From: CAZKTS01 sp964555735
Lineage (GTDB): Bacteria > Actinomycetota > Acidimicrobiia > IMCC26256 > PALSA-555
Assembly (NCBI GenBank): GCA_964555735.1
Contig: CAZKTS010000213.1
Span: 1-42,156, forward strand
Direction of reading: 5' to 3'
Length of the DNA stretch: 42,156 bases
In this document: piece after piece, positions 1-7,079 of the stretch
Layout of the letters: each line of letters begins with the position of its first letter
Numbering within the stretch: the first letter of the stretch is position 1
The notes under the pieces: model-generated
What the model was told of the DNA's origin: nothing
Databases searched by the model: none
Seen by the model: the letters and a program-made list of their open reading frames with translations, nothing else
Program-made: the position numbers and the translations under genes

Positions 1-1071
1 GCGGGCTATCCCCGCGCGGTCGCACTGCTCGAGGAGCTCGCGGCGCTCCCCGACGCCGACGTCACGCTGCTGGCCGCGGGCTTCGCCGACGACGAGGCGT
101 CGGCGGCTGCGCTCCACGCCGTCGGCGTGGAGGTCGTGACCGACGTCCCCCCCGACGACTGGCTCGCCGCCCACCGATTCGAGTGCGACATCGTCGTGGT
201 GAGCCGTCCCGACACCGGGCACGACGTCGCGGACGCGGTCGTCCACACCCAGCCCCAAGCGCGCCTCGTCTACGACTGTGAGGCGCTCTCGTACCGGCGG
301 ATGCAGGGCGCCGCCCGGCTGGGCGTGGATGCCGGCGGCGACCCCGAGCGGGTCCGCGGGTGGGAGCTCGATCTGATCGCTCGAGCCGACCTCGTGCTGT
401 GCGTGACCGAGGTGGAGCGCGAGGTCGTCGCCGCGGTGCGCGACGGTCGCCGGGCGCGGCTCGCCACCTACGGCATGCCCGCGGTGGAGAACCCACCCGG
501 TTGGGCGGCGCGCGCCGGCCTTCTCTTCTTCGGCGGGTTCGCCGCCGGCCGATCGAGTCCGAACCTCGACGCGGTCCACTGGGTCGTCGACGCGGTCATG
601 CCGCTCGTCTGGCGCACGCACCCGCACCTCCGCCTGCGCATCGTCGGCGCCGAGGCTCCCGCGTCGGTCGAGGCGCTCGCGTCGGAGCGCATCGAGGTGA
701 TCGGCGAGGTCGACGACCCCGCGCCGTACCTCGCGAGCAGCCGCGTCCTGCTCGCACCGCAGCGGTTCGGGGCCGGGCTCAAGCTCCGGTTCGTCGATGC
801 CATGGCGGCCGGCCTCCCCTTCGTGACCACACCGGTCGGGGCCGAGGGGATCGAGCTGGGAGCAGCCCGGCGCTGGCTCGTGGGTTCGTCGCCCGACGAG
901 CTCGCGACCGCGGTGCGGCGGCTCGAGGACGACGCCGGGCTCTGGGACCACTGCGTGCGCCGCCTCCGCCGGGAGCACGAGCGCGCGTTCACGCGCGCCC
1001 GGTTCCGTGAAGACGTGGTGCGCGCGATGGCCGAGCTCGGCGTGGCACCGCCCCGGCCGGCGCGGGTCTGA
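1..1071 (+). CDS. Glycosyltransferase, GT4-like (5' end outside window)
   Basis: The frame is open from base 1, so the start codon and part of the N-terminal domain lie to the left; 356 codons are visible before TGA at 1069-1071. The C-terminal half has the donor-binding fold of GT-B enzymes: a strand LLFFGGF, then SPNLDAVHW, RLRIVGAEAP, IEVIGEVDDPAPYL, and the acceptor/donor loop FGAGLKLRFVDAMAAGLP followed by TTPVGAEGI. The glycine-rich KxRxxDAMAxGLP segment and the TPVGAEG loop are typical of GT4 proteins in exopolysaccharide loci. Substrate cannot be told. It converges on the transaldolase gene with 21 bases between stops, so it belongs to a different transcript from the sugar operon to its right. 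Confidence 0.85.
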   Translation, partial: AGYPRAVALLEELAALPDADVTLLAAGFADDEASAAALHAVGVEVVTDVPPDDWLAAHRFECDIVVVSRPDTGHDVADAVVHTQPQARLVYDCEALSYRRMQGAARLGVDAGGDPERVRGWELDLIARADLVLCVTEVEREVVAAVRDGRRARLATYGMPAVENPPGWAARAGLLFFGGFAAGRSSPNLDAVHWVVDAVMPLVWRTHPHLRLRIVGAEAPASVEALASERIEVIGEVDDPAPYLASSRVLLAPQRFGAGLKLRFVDAMAAGLPFVTTPVGAEGIELGAARRWLVGSSPDELATAVRRLEDDAGLWDHCVRRLRREHERAFTRARFREDVVRAMAELGVAPPRPARV

Positions 1072-1097
1072 CCGAGCCGCGCGGCCCGGCGCTCAGA
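1069..1097. terminator. Possible shared hairpin between convergent stops
   Basis: The 21-base gap between the stop codons of the glycosyltransferase and the transaldolase contains the perfect palindrome GCCGCGCGGC, flanked by CTGA on the left and TCAG on the right, so an imperfect GC-rich hairpin could form on either transcript. There is no T run. Its position between convergent genes is the main argument for a bidirectional terminator. Confidence 0.3.
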
Positions 1098-1809
1098 GCG
1101 AGTAGCCGGCGTGCTCGGCGTCGCGGTGGAACATCTGCACGGTCTCGAGAGAGAACTGGTCGAGGTCCTTGCCGAGGCCGGGAAGCTTCTTGAGCAGGTC
1201 GTGCGTGACGGTGATCACGTCGCAGCCGATGCTGGCCGCCTGGACTATGTTGAGGAGCTCGCGCGGGCTCGCCCAGATCAGCTCGACGTGGTCGTGCGGC
1301 GCGAGCACCTCGAGCGCCTCGGTCATGAGCGGGATGGGATCGCGGCCGGTGTCGGCGATGCGTCCGGCGAACACCGAGACGAAGGCCGCCGGCCCGTCGG
1401 CGAGGCACGCGGCGGCCTCCTCGACCTGGGCCACGGTCATCAGCGCGGTCACGTTGAGCTTGACCCCGCTGCCGGCGAGGCGGCGCTGGAGCTCCGCCGA
1501 GCTCTCACCGCGCGTGTTCGTGATCGGGATCTTGACGAAGACCTCGGACCCCCAGGACGCGATCTTCGTGGCCTGGCGCTCCATCTCGTCGAACTCGTCG
1601 GAGAACACCTCGAACGAGATGGGGAGGTCGGGCACGAGCTGCACGAGGTCGAGCGCGAACGACTCGTAGTCCTCGATCCCCGCCGAGCGCATGAGGGTGG
1701 GGTTGGTGGTGAACCCCTGGATGAGCGGGTTCGCCCGGAGGGTGAGGATGCCGTCGCGGTCTGCGCCGTCGGCGAAGATCTTCGTGCCGGAGAGGTCGAC
1801 GTCGGTCAC
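1093..1809 (-). CDS. Transaldolase / TalC-type aldolase of the sugar cassette
   Basis: A 238-residue class I aldolase. It shows the transaldolase signature GFTTNPTLM at residues 32-40 and FVKIPIT at 91-97, where K93 should be the Schiff-base lysine, followed by KLNVTALMT and FVSVFAGRIADTGRDP. The length fits the short TalC / fructose-6-phosphate aldolase branch better than the ~315-residue TalB type. The GTG start at 1809 is chosen because it overlaps the phosphatase stop by four bases (GTGA); longer N-terminal extensions would run into that gene. It is the last gene of a seven-gene sugar-nucleotide operon. Family knowledge allows C3-unit transfer to an aldose phosphate, giving sedoheptulose 7-phosphate or, as for LmbR in lincomycin biosynthesis, an octulose 8-phosphate. 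Which one applies is inference. Confidence 0.85.
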   Translation of the reverse strand: MTDVDLSGTKIFADGADRDGILTLRANPLIQGFTTNPTLMRSAGIEDYESFALDLVQLVPDLPISFEVFSDEFDEMERQATKIASWGSEVFVKIPITNTRGESSAELQRRLAGSGVKLNVTALMTVAQVEEAAACLADGPAAFVSVFAGRIADTGRDPIPLMTEALEVLAPHDHVELIWASPRELLNIVQAASIGCDVITVTHDLLKKLPGLGKDLDQFSLETVQMFHRDAEHAGYSL

Positions 1810-2381
1810 CGGGCACCGCCTTCCTGTTCGGGTTCCTGGGAGGCGCCGGTGCTGGTCACCTCGAGGATCCACGGCACGGCATCGAGCAGCTCGCGCACCG
1901 TGAGGTCAGGCTCGACCGGTCGCTCATCGTAGCCACGGTCCACGAAGACGGTTCGACAGCCGGCGGCCTGGCCCGCCTCGACGTCGCGCCAGCGATCGCC
2001 CACCATCACGCTGCCGGTGAGGTCCAGCCCGTGGCGTGCGGCGGCGTCGACGAGCATCCCCGGCGCGGGCTTCCGGCACCCGCAGGCGTCGGCGTCGTCG
2101 TGCGGGCAGACCACGATCTCGAGCAACGGCAGCCGCCGGTCGAGCTCGCGGTGCTGCGCGGCCACGACCTCGAGGTCGAGGTGCCCGCGCGCGATGTCGG
2201 GCTGGTTGGTCACGACGACCAGCGGCAGCCCGGCGGTGCTGAGCGCGGCGCAGGCTTCCTCGACGCCCGGGAGCACCTCGAGGTCGTCGAGGCCCGATGC
2301 ACCCTTGGGCACGCCGTCGACGAGGTACGAGCGGGTGAGCACACCGTCGCGGTCGAGGAAGACCGCGGGTCGATCAGCCAC
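1806..2381 (-). CDS. HAD phosphatase, GmhB / LmbK-like
   Basis: A 191-residue HAD-IIIA phosphatase. FLDRDGV at residues 8-14 carries the nucleophile D10 and the acid/base D12; VVVTNQ lies at 55-60, KPAPGM near 104 and MVGDRWRDVEAG near 126. A zinc knuckle, CPH then CGC (C92, H94, C100, C102), is characteristic of D-glycero-D-manno-heptose 1,7-bisphosphate 7-phosphatase GmhB. The expected reaction removes the terminal phosphate from a heptose 1,7- or octose 1,8-bisphosphate after the kinase has acted. The start is GTG at 2381, eight bases after the epimerase stop. The stop overlaps the transaldolase start by four bases. Confidence 0.88.
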   Translation of the reverse strand: MADRPAVFLDRDGVLTRSYLVDGVPKGASGLDDLEVLPGVEEACAALSTAGLPLVVVTNQPDIARGHLDLEVVAAQHRELDRRLPLLEIVVCPHDDADACGCRKPAPGMLVDAAARHGLDLTGSVMVGDRWRDVEAGQAAGCRTVFVDRGYDERPVEPDLTVRELLDAVPWILEVTSTGASQEPEQEGGAR

Positions 2382-2389
2382 CCGGTGTG

Positions 2390-3400
2390 TCAGTCATCCA
2401 GGCGGCCGGCGCGCGCGTCGTCGAGCAGGGACCGGAGCGCGGCCGCGAGCGCTTCGCGGGTGGTTCGCTCGTTCTGCCATCCGAGTGAGCGGATCCGGTC
2501 GGTCGAGAGGCGCACGATGGGTACGTCGCCCTTCCACCCGCGCGATCCGCCGGTGTACTCGTACTCGACCGACCCCGGCGCCAGTCCCACGACCTCGGTC
2601 GCGAGGTCGGCGATCTCGCGGACGGTGATGTAGTCGCCGGTCGCGACGTTGAACGCGCGGAACGGCTCGTCGACCGTGTCGTGTGCGAGCAGCACGGCGC
2701 GCACGACGTCGTCGACGTGGATGTAGGACTTGCTCTGCGTGCCGTCGCCGAGGATCCGCAGCCGGCTCGGGTCGTCGAGCAGCCGGCGCACGAAGTCGAA
2801 GCCGACACCGTGCGTCTGGCGCGGCCCGACCACGTTGCCGAAGCGGAACGCACAGCCGCTCATGTCGAACATCGCGGCGTAGGACGAGATCAACGCCTCG
2901 CCCGCGAGCTTGCTCGCACCGTAGGTGGACACCGGGATCAGGGGTCCGTGGTCCTCGTCGGGCACCGCTTCGCCGAGGTCGCCGTAGACGCCGCTGCCGG
3001 AGGCGTACATGATCCGCGGCACTCCGGCGCGGCGCATGGCCTCGACCACGTTGCGGGTGAGCAGCGTGCCTTCGACGAAGTCGATGTCGGGGTTGGTCAT
3101 CGCCGCGGCGATGTCGGGGTTGGACGCGAGGTGCACCACCGAGTCGTGGCCGGCCATGGCCGCGGTCAGGGCGTCGAGGTCCTGCACGTCGGCTTCGACG
3201 ACCGCGAGCCGGGCGTCGTCGGCGTGCGGCTCCAGGTGCCAGCGCCGACCCGAGGTGAAGTTGTCGTAGACGGTGACGCGCGTCGTCGCCGGACGCGCGA
3301 GCAGCGTGTCGACGAAGTGTCCGCCGATGAAGCCGGCACCGCCGACGACGATCCAACGGCGCTCGGCAGCGGGGTCGATGCTCAGCGCACCGACTCCCAC
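2390..3400 (-). CDS. NAD-dependent sugar epimerase/dehydratase (extended SDR)
   Basis: 336 residues from GTG at 3400. The Rossmann motif GGAGFIGGH is at residues 20-28, an aspartate after the second strand (VYDNF) suggests NAD preference, ASGSGVYG supplies the catalytic serine and YGASK holds Y160 and K164. FGNVVGPRQ and the substrate lid follow, as in UDP-glucose 4-epimerase-like enzymes. In this operon it most likely epimerises or oxidises the nucleotide-activated heptose/octose (compare LmbM). The start is uncertain: GTG 3400 lies 19 bases inside the SIS gene and lacks a good ribosome site, while a CTG at 3385 would overlap the SIS stop by four bases and has GGGAG eight bases upstream. Both leave the fold intact. 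Confidence 0.87.
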   Translation of the reverse strand: MGVGALSIDPAAERRWIVVGGAGFIGGHFVDTLLARPATTRVTVYDNFTSGRRWHLEPHADDARLAVVEADVQDLDALTAAMAGHDSVVHLASNPDIAAAMTNPDIDFVEGTLLTRNVVEAMRRAGVPRIMYASGSGVYGDLGEAVPDEDHGPLIPVSTYGASKLAGEALISSYAAMFDMSGCAFRFGNVVGPRQTHGVGFDFVRRLLDDPSRLRILGDGTQSKSYIHVDDVVRAVLLAHDTVDEPFRAFNVATGDYITVREIADLATEVVGLAPGSVEYEYTGGSRGWKGDVPIVRLSTDRIRSLGWQNERTTREALAAALRSLLDDARAGRLDD

Positions 3401-4020
3401 TTCGTGGTCGTCTGCTGGAGCGCGGGGTGGCTCACCACGAGATGCCACACGACCGCGCACAGCCCCTCGGTGTGCGGTGTGATGCGCTCCTCGAACCGGG
3501 GCGGGATCACCACGCACGCTCGGGATGCAGTCGCGGTGTAGCCGCCGTCGCGACCGACGACGCCGAGGACCGTCGCGCCGACCTCGTTCGCGTACTCGAT
3601 GGCCCGCACGAGGTTCACCGACACGTTCTTCTCGCGGTTCCCGCCGCCTACCGAGAAGATCAGGATCCCGTCGTCGGGTCCGAGGCGCGACCCCTGGAGC
3701 CAACCCACGAACGCGCCGTCCCAACCGTCGTCGTTGATGCGCGCGGTGAGCTCGGCGACGTTGTCGGTGGGGGCGTAGGCCTCGAAGCCGCAGATCTTGC
3801 GGAAGTCGTTGACCGCGTGCCCGGCGTGGCCCGCGGAGCCGCCGACCCCGAGGACGAAGAGGCGTCCGCCGCGTTCACGGACCGCCGCGAGCTCGGCGAC
3901 GACGGCCTCGATCGCGTCGGCGTCGAGCTCGCCCACGATCTCGATCGTCTCGGTGAGGAACGATGCGCTGAACGAGGATGCGCTGAACGAGGAAGCGCTG
4001 GAGGTGTCGGGCGCGGTCAC
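3382..4020 (-). CDS. SIS-domain sugar isomerase (GmhA / LmbN-like)
   Basis: A 212-residue sugar isomerase domain protein. After a low-complexity N-terminus (residues 7-21, SASSF units) come RLFVLGVGGSAGHAGHAVND (phosphate-binding SIS loop, about 53-72), GILIFSVGGG, VLGVVGRDGGYTA and a terminal RITPHTEGLCAVVWHLVVSH. The expected role is aldose/ketose isomerisation of a heptulose 7- or octulose 8-phosphate. In a hand alignment with GmhA, the catalytic glutamate after the SIS loop appears to be D72. The C-terminal catalytic histidine cannot be placed with certainty. Start GTG 4020 overlaps the GT2 stop by four bases. Confidence 0.82.
   Translation of the reverse strand: MTAPDTSSASSFSASSFSASFLTETIEIVGELDADAIEAVVAELAAVRERGGRLFVLGVGGSAGHAGHAVNDFRKICGFEAYAPTDNVAELTARINDDGWDGAFVGWLQGSRLGPDDGILIFSVGGGNREKNVSVNLVRAIEYANEVGATVLGVVGRDGGYTATASRACVVIPPRFEERITPHTEGLCAVVWHLVVSHPALQQTTTKWESVR
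3959..4000 (-). repeat. 15-bp in-frame tandem repeat (SASSF units)
   Basis: Two full 15-base copies (3971-3985 and 3986-4000, forward sequence AACGAGGATGCGCTG and AACGAGGAAGCGCTG) are followed at 3959-3970 by a 12-base partial copy. They encode the Ser/Ala/Phe-rich N-terminus of the SIS isomerase just before its first helix. The unit is a multiple of three, so changes in copy number keep the frame. Confidence 0.85.
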
Positions 4021-5255
4021 GGGGCGGGGTCCTTCTTGCCGAGGCGGATGTCGAGCGCGTGCAGGAGCAGGGTGTTCGCGAACACCATGAAGCCGAGGAT
4101 CATGAACATGCCGCCGGTCACGGCGCGGTAGCTCGTCCGCCCGATGTCGGGGAGGCGGAGCCCGTTCTCGAAGTACTGGATCACGAGGAAGCTCGCGAGG
4201 AAGATCCCGAACGCGACGAGCCCGGCGCTGACGGCCATCGCCCGGTTGTAGCGGAAGACCCGGACCCACTTCTGCCGGGTCTCCCCCGTGGGGTCGTAGA
4301 TCGATTGGGCAAGGCAGCCGAGGAAGAAGCTCTGGAGCCCGAGGATCGCCAGGGTGACGCCGGTGAGGCTCCAGAACAACGAGAAGCCGATCGGCCCGAG
4401 CGTCCACGGGCCGAAGGTGGTGAGCAAGGTGATGAGCATGCCGAGGCCGAGCATCGCGATGCCGGGCTTGAACACGAAGAAGTCGGCGCCGTAGACGAAC
4501 ATCGCGCGCAGGTTGATCCAGGCCGCCTGCCACGGCGAGAACCAGCCGGCGCGGCGGTGGTGGCTGACCCGACCCTCGCGGTCCTTCAGGAACCGCACCG
4601 GCACCTCGGTGGTGCGCAGGTTCATGTGCACCGACTTGAGCACCATCTCGGACGCGTACTCCCACGACTGCGACTGGAGGTCCATGCGCACGAGCGCCTC
4701 GCGCGTGATGCCCCGCATGCCGCAGTGGATGTCGGAGAACTTGCTCGAGTAGAGGCGGTTGAGGATCCAGGTGGTGATCGGTGTGCCGAAGTAGCGGTGG
4801 AGCGCGGGCATCGAGCCCGGCTCGATGTAGCCGTTGAACCGCGAGCCCATGACGAACTCGTACCCCTCGCGGAACTGCTCGACGAACGGCGCGAGCTGGC
4901 GGAAGTCGTAGGTGCAGTCGGCATCGCCCATGACCACGTACTTGCCGCGGATGTAGGGGAGGGCGTCGATGTAGGCGCGGCCGAGGCCGCGCTTGGGTAC
5001 CTTGAGCACCCGGGCGCCCCGGGCGACCGCCCGCTCGGCGGTGTCGTCGGTGGAGCTGTCGATGATGAGGATCTCGCCGACGATGCCCGCGGCCGCGAGA
5101 CCCTCGTGGCACCACTCGACGAAGTCCTCGATCGTGAGCTGCTCGTTGAGCGCGGGCACGACGATCGAGAGCTCGGGGTCGGCGACGTCGGCGACCGGCA
5201 CCAGGAGCCGGGCCTCGGCGTCGGAGGGCGGAGCCTCCGTGTCGACCTGGGTCAC
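4017..5255 (-). CDS. Membrane-anchored GT2 (polyprenyl-phosphate sugar transferase-like)
   Basis: 412 residues. The N-terminal GT-A domain has LSIVVPALNE (29-38), EILIIDSSTDDT, VPKRGLGRAYIDAL and GKYVVMGDADCTYDF with the DxD triad at 111-113, followed by GSRFNGYIEPGSMP and HCGMRGITREAL. This matches dolichyl/polyprenyl-phosphate hexose synthases. The C-terminal ~170 residues hold about four transmembrane segments, placing it in the cytoplasmic membrane. It probably moves the operon's nucleotide sugar onto a polyprenyl phosphate carrier, which is inference from context. Start GTG 5255 has a strong GAGGAGCGGGAG ribosome site. The 47-base gap to the nucleotidyltransferase is the largest in this operon. 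Confidence 0.88.
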   Translation of the reverse strand: MTQVDTEAPPSDAEARLLVPVADVADPELSIVVPALNEQLTIEDFVEWCHEGLAAAGIVGEILIIDSSTDDTAERAVARGARVLKVPKRGLGRAYIDALPYIRGKYVVMGDADCTYDFRQLAPFVEQFREGYEFVMGSRFNGYIEPGSMPALHRYFGTPITTWILNRLYSSKFSDIHCGMRGITREALVRMDLQSQSWEYASEMVLKSVHMNLRTTEVPVRFLKDREGRVSHHRRAGWFSPWQAAWINLRAMFVYGADFFVFKPGIAMLGLGMLITLLTTFGPWTLGPIGFSLFWSLTGVTLAILGLQSFFLGCLAQSIYDPTGETRQKWVRVFRYNRAMAVSAGLVAFGIFLASFLVIQYFENGLRLPDIGRTSYRAVTGGMFMILGFMVFANTLLLHALDIRLGKKDPAP

Positions 5256-5302
5256 TGGCTCCCGCTCCTCGTGCGCCCGGGGTCCGATCCGAGCGAGCCA
5301 GG

Positions 5303-6034
5303 CTACCCAGTGCCCTCGCCGGGATCGAGATCCGGCGCACCCGAGGCCAGCAGGGCCTCGAGGTCCGCTCGGCCGCCGGGCGAGCCGATCTCGTAGAAGC
5401 GCTGGTGCACCTCGTAGCCGGCGAGCTCGCCCCGCCGGCTGAGGTTGCCGAGCGTGGTGGCGAGATCGGTCACCTCGCCCGCCGGGATGGTCGCCACGAC
5501 GTCGGTGGCGAGGACGAGCAGCCCGTAGTCGACGTGGTGCATCCGCGGGTCGTCGACGCCCTTCTCGTAGCGCTCGACCATGCCGTCGGCGAACACGACG
5601 TTGGTCTCCTCCCACCGGCCGTCGTTGCGGAACACGGTCATGAGCGCAGGGGTGCCCGCCTGCTCGGCGGCGCGGTGCACCGGCCGGGCATCGATGGGCA
5701 GGTACGAGTCGCCGTAGAGCAGGCCGAACCGGTCCTCGAGCAGGCCGCGGTCGCCGGCGAGCCGCAGGGCGCCACCCGTGCCGAGCAGGGTCTCGCCGTC
5801 GTCGGACCAGACGACGTCGAGGCCGTACGCGCGACCGTCGCCCACGTGCTCGCGCAGCAGGTCACCGAGGTGACCGACGCAGAGCACGACGTGCGTGTAG
5901 CCCTGCCGGACCGCGAGCTCGAGCTGGTGGTCGACGAACGGGCGGCCTGCCACCTCCAGCAGTGCTTTGGGGACCACCTCGGTGTGGGGCCGCATCCGCG
6001 TGCCGAGGCCGCCCGCGAGGATCACGCATTGCAT
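5303..6034 (-). CDS. Sugar-1-phosphate nucleotidyltransferase (HddC / LmbO-like)
   Basis: A 243-residue nucleotidyltransferase. The N-terminus QCVILAGGLGTRMRPHTEVV is the nucleotide-binding P-loop, PKALLEVAGRPFVDHQ the sugar-phosphate lysine region, LLGTGGALRLA the base-binding stretch and LLYGDSYLPID carries the metal-binding aspartate. It is short and lacks a left-handed beta-helix, as in HddC. In the heptose pathway this enzyme makes GDP-D-glycero-alpha-D-manno-heptose; the lincomycin counterpart LmbO makes a GDP-octose. The nucleotide used here cannot be read with certainty. ATG 6034 follows the kinase stop by six bases, so the two are probably translationally coupled. Confidence 0.88.
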   Translation of the reverse strand: MQCVILAGGLGTRMRPHTEVVPKALLEVAGRPFVDHQLELAVRQGYTHVVLCVGHLGDLLREHVGDGRAYGLDVVWSDDGETLLGTGGALRLAGDRGLLEDRFGLLYGDSYLPIDARPVHRAAEQAGTPALMTVFRNDGRWEETNVVFADGMVERYEKGVDDPRMHHVDYGLLVLATDVVATIPAGEVTDLATTLGNLSRRGELAGYEVHQRFYEIGSPGGRADLEALLASGAPDLDPGEGTG

Positions 6035-6040
6035 CGGGGT

Positions 6041-7021
6041 TCAGTCGCGCAGCATGACCGTCGAGCCGTCGTGATCGAACGAGAAGCGAACCTCGTCCAG
6101 TCCGGCTGCGGTCAGGGCGCGCCGCAGACGCGCCGGCTCCTCCGCGTAGAAGAGCAGGAACCCGCCGGCGCCGGCACCGACGAGCTTGCCGCCGATGGCG
6201 CTCTCGGCGCGGGCGAGCTCGTACCACTCGTCGATCGCGTCGTTGCTCATGCCCTCGGTGCGACCGCGCTTGAGCAGCCAGTGCTCGTGCATGAGCTCCG
6301 CGAAGCGTCGCGGCTTGCCGTCCTCGAGCGCGATGCGCACCTCGCCACCGATCCGCTTGATCTCGTGAAGGTTGTCGAGCATCGCGGCATCGCCGGCCTC
6401 CGAGCGCGTCTTCTGGTCCTCGAGCACGCGGTCGGCGTCGCGCGAGTAGCCGGTGAAGAACATGAGGAGGTGGTCCTCGAGGTCGTGGAGCGTGTCGTTC
6501 GAGACGTTCATCGGCGACACCTTGACCGAGCCGTCGGGCTCGAAGTCGAAGCACGTGAGACCGCCGAAGGCGGCGATGAACTGGTCCTGCTTGCCGACGG
6601 CGCGCCCGAGGCGCTCGATCTCGATCTCGCAGGCCTCCTCCGCCAGACTCCCCGCGGTCACGTGGCCGCGGCTCGAGGCGTGGAGCGCCCGCAGGAGCCC
6701 GACGGTGAACGTGCCCGACGACCCCAGCCCGGTTCCCGACGGGATGTCGGCCAGGCTCACGAGCTCGACCGCCGGGGCGACCTCGAGCTTGGCGAAGGTC
6801 TCGCGCACGATGGGGTGGTCGATCTCCTGCACCGTCGCCGCTCGCTCGAGCGCCGAGTACTTCACGAAGTAGTCGGCGGTGAAGGTGCGGTTGATGCAGA
6901 TGTAGATGTACTTGGTGATCGCCGCGGCCGCGACGAAGCCACCGTGCTCGCGGTAGTACGACGGCAGGTCGGTGCCGCCACCGCCGAGCGAGATGCGGAG
7001 AGGGGTGCGCGTGATGATCAT
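6041..7021 (-). CDS. GHMP sugar kinase (HddA / LmbP-like)
   Basis: 326 residues. TPLRISLGGGGTDLPSYY (6-23) is the substrate end typical of heptose/fucose kinases. IPSGTGLGSSGTFTVGLL (93-110) is the ATP-binding GHMP motif 2, GKQDQFIAAFGG carries the catalytic aspartate and GAGAGGFLLFY is motif 3. It should phosphorylate the anomeric carbon of heptose 7-phosphate or octose 8-phosphate, the step before HAD dephosphorylation and nucleotidyl transfer. ATG 7021 is preferred to an in-frame ATG at 7081, which would overlap the divergent gene and the promoter. It is the first gene of the operon. No good Shine-Dalgarno is seen. Confidence 0.9.
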   Translation of the reverse strand: MIITRTPLRISLGGGGTDLPSYYREHGGFVAAAAITKYIYICINRTFTADYFVKYSALERAATVQEIDHPIVRETFAKLEVAPAVELVSLADIPSGTGLGSSGTFTVGLLRALHASSRGHVTAGSLAEEACEIEIERLGRAVGKQDQFIAAFGGLTCFDFEPDGSVKVSPMNVSNDTLHDLEDHLLMFFTGYSRDADRVLEDQKTRSEAGDAAMLDNLHEIKRIGGEVRIALEDGKPRRFAELMHEHWLLKRGRTEGMSNDAIDEWYELARAESAIGGKLVGAGAGGFLLFYAEEPARLRRALTAAGLDEVRFSFDHDGSTVMLRD

Positions 7022-7065
7022 CGCGGTGCGTGGCGGAGCCTGAGTGATCTCGAGCTCGGCCTGGT

Positions 7066-7072
7066 TAGGGTA
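7066..7072. promoter_or_regulatory. Overlapping divergent -10 elements
   Basis: The 58-base gap between the kinase and the methyltransferase contains TAGGGT on the plus strand (7066-7071) and, offset by one base, TACCCT on the minus strand (7067-7072). Both match the actinobacterial -10 pattern TAnnnT. The plus element ends eight bases before ATG 7080, so that transcript would be leaderless. The minus element gives a leader of about 40 bases for the sugar operon. The two promoters share the same bases and could not be occupied at once. No convincing -35 is visible. Confidence 0.5.
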
Positions 7073-7079
7073 GCAACCC

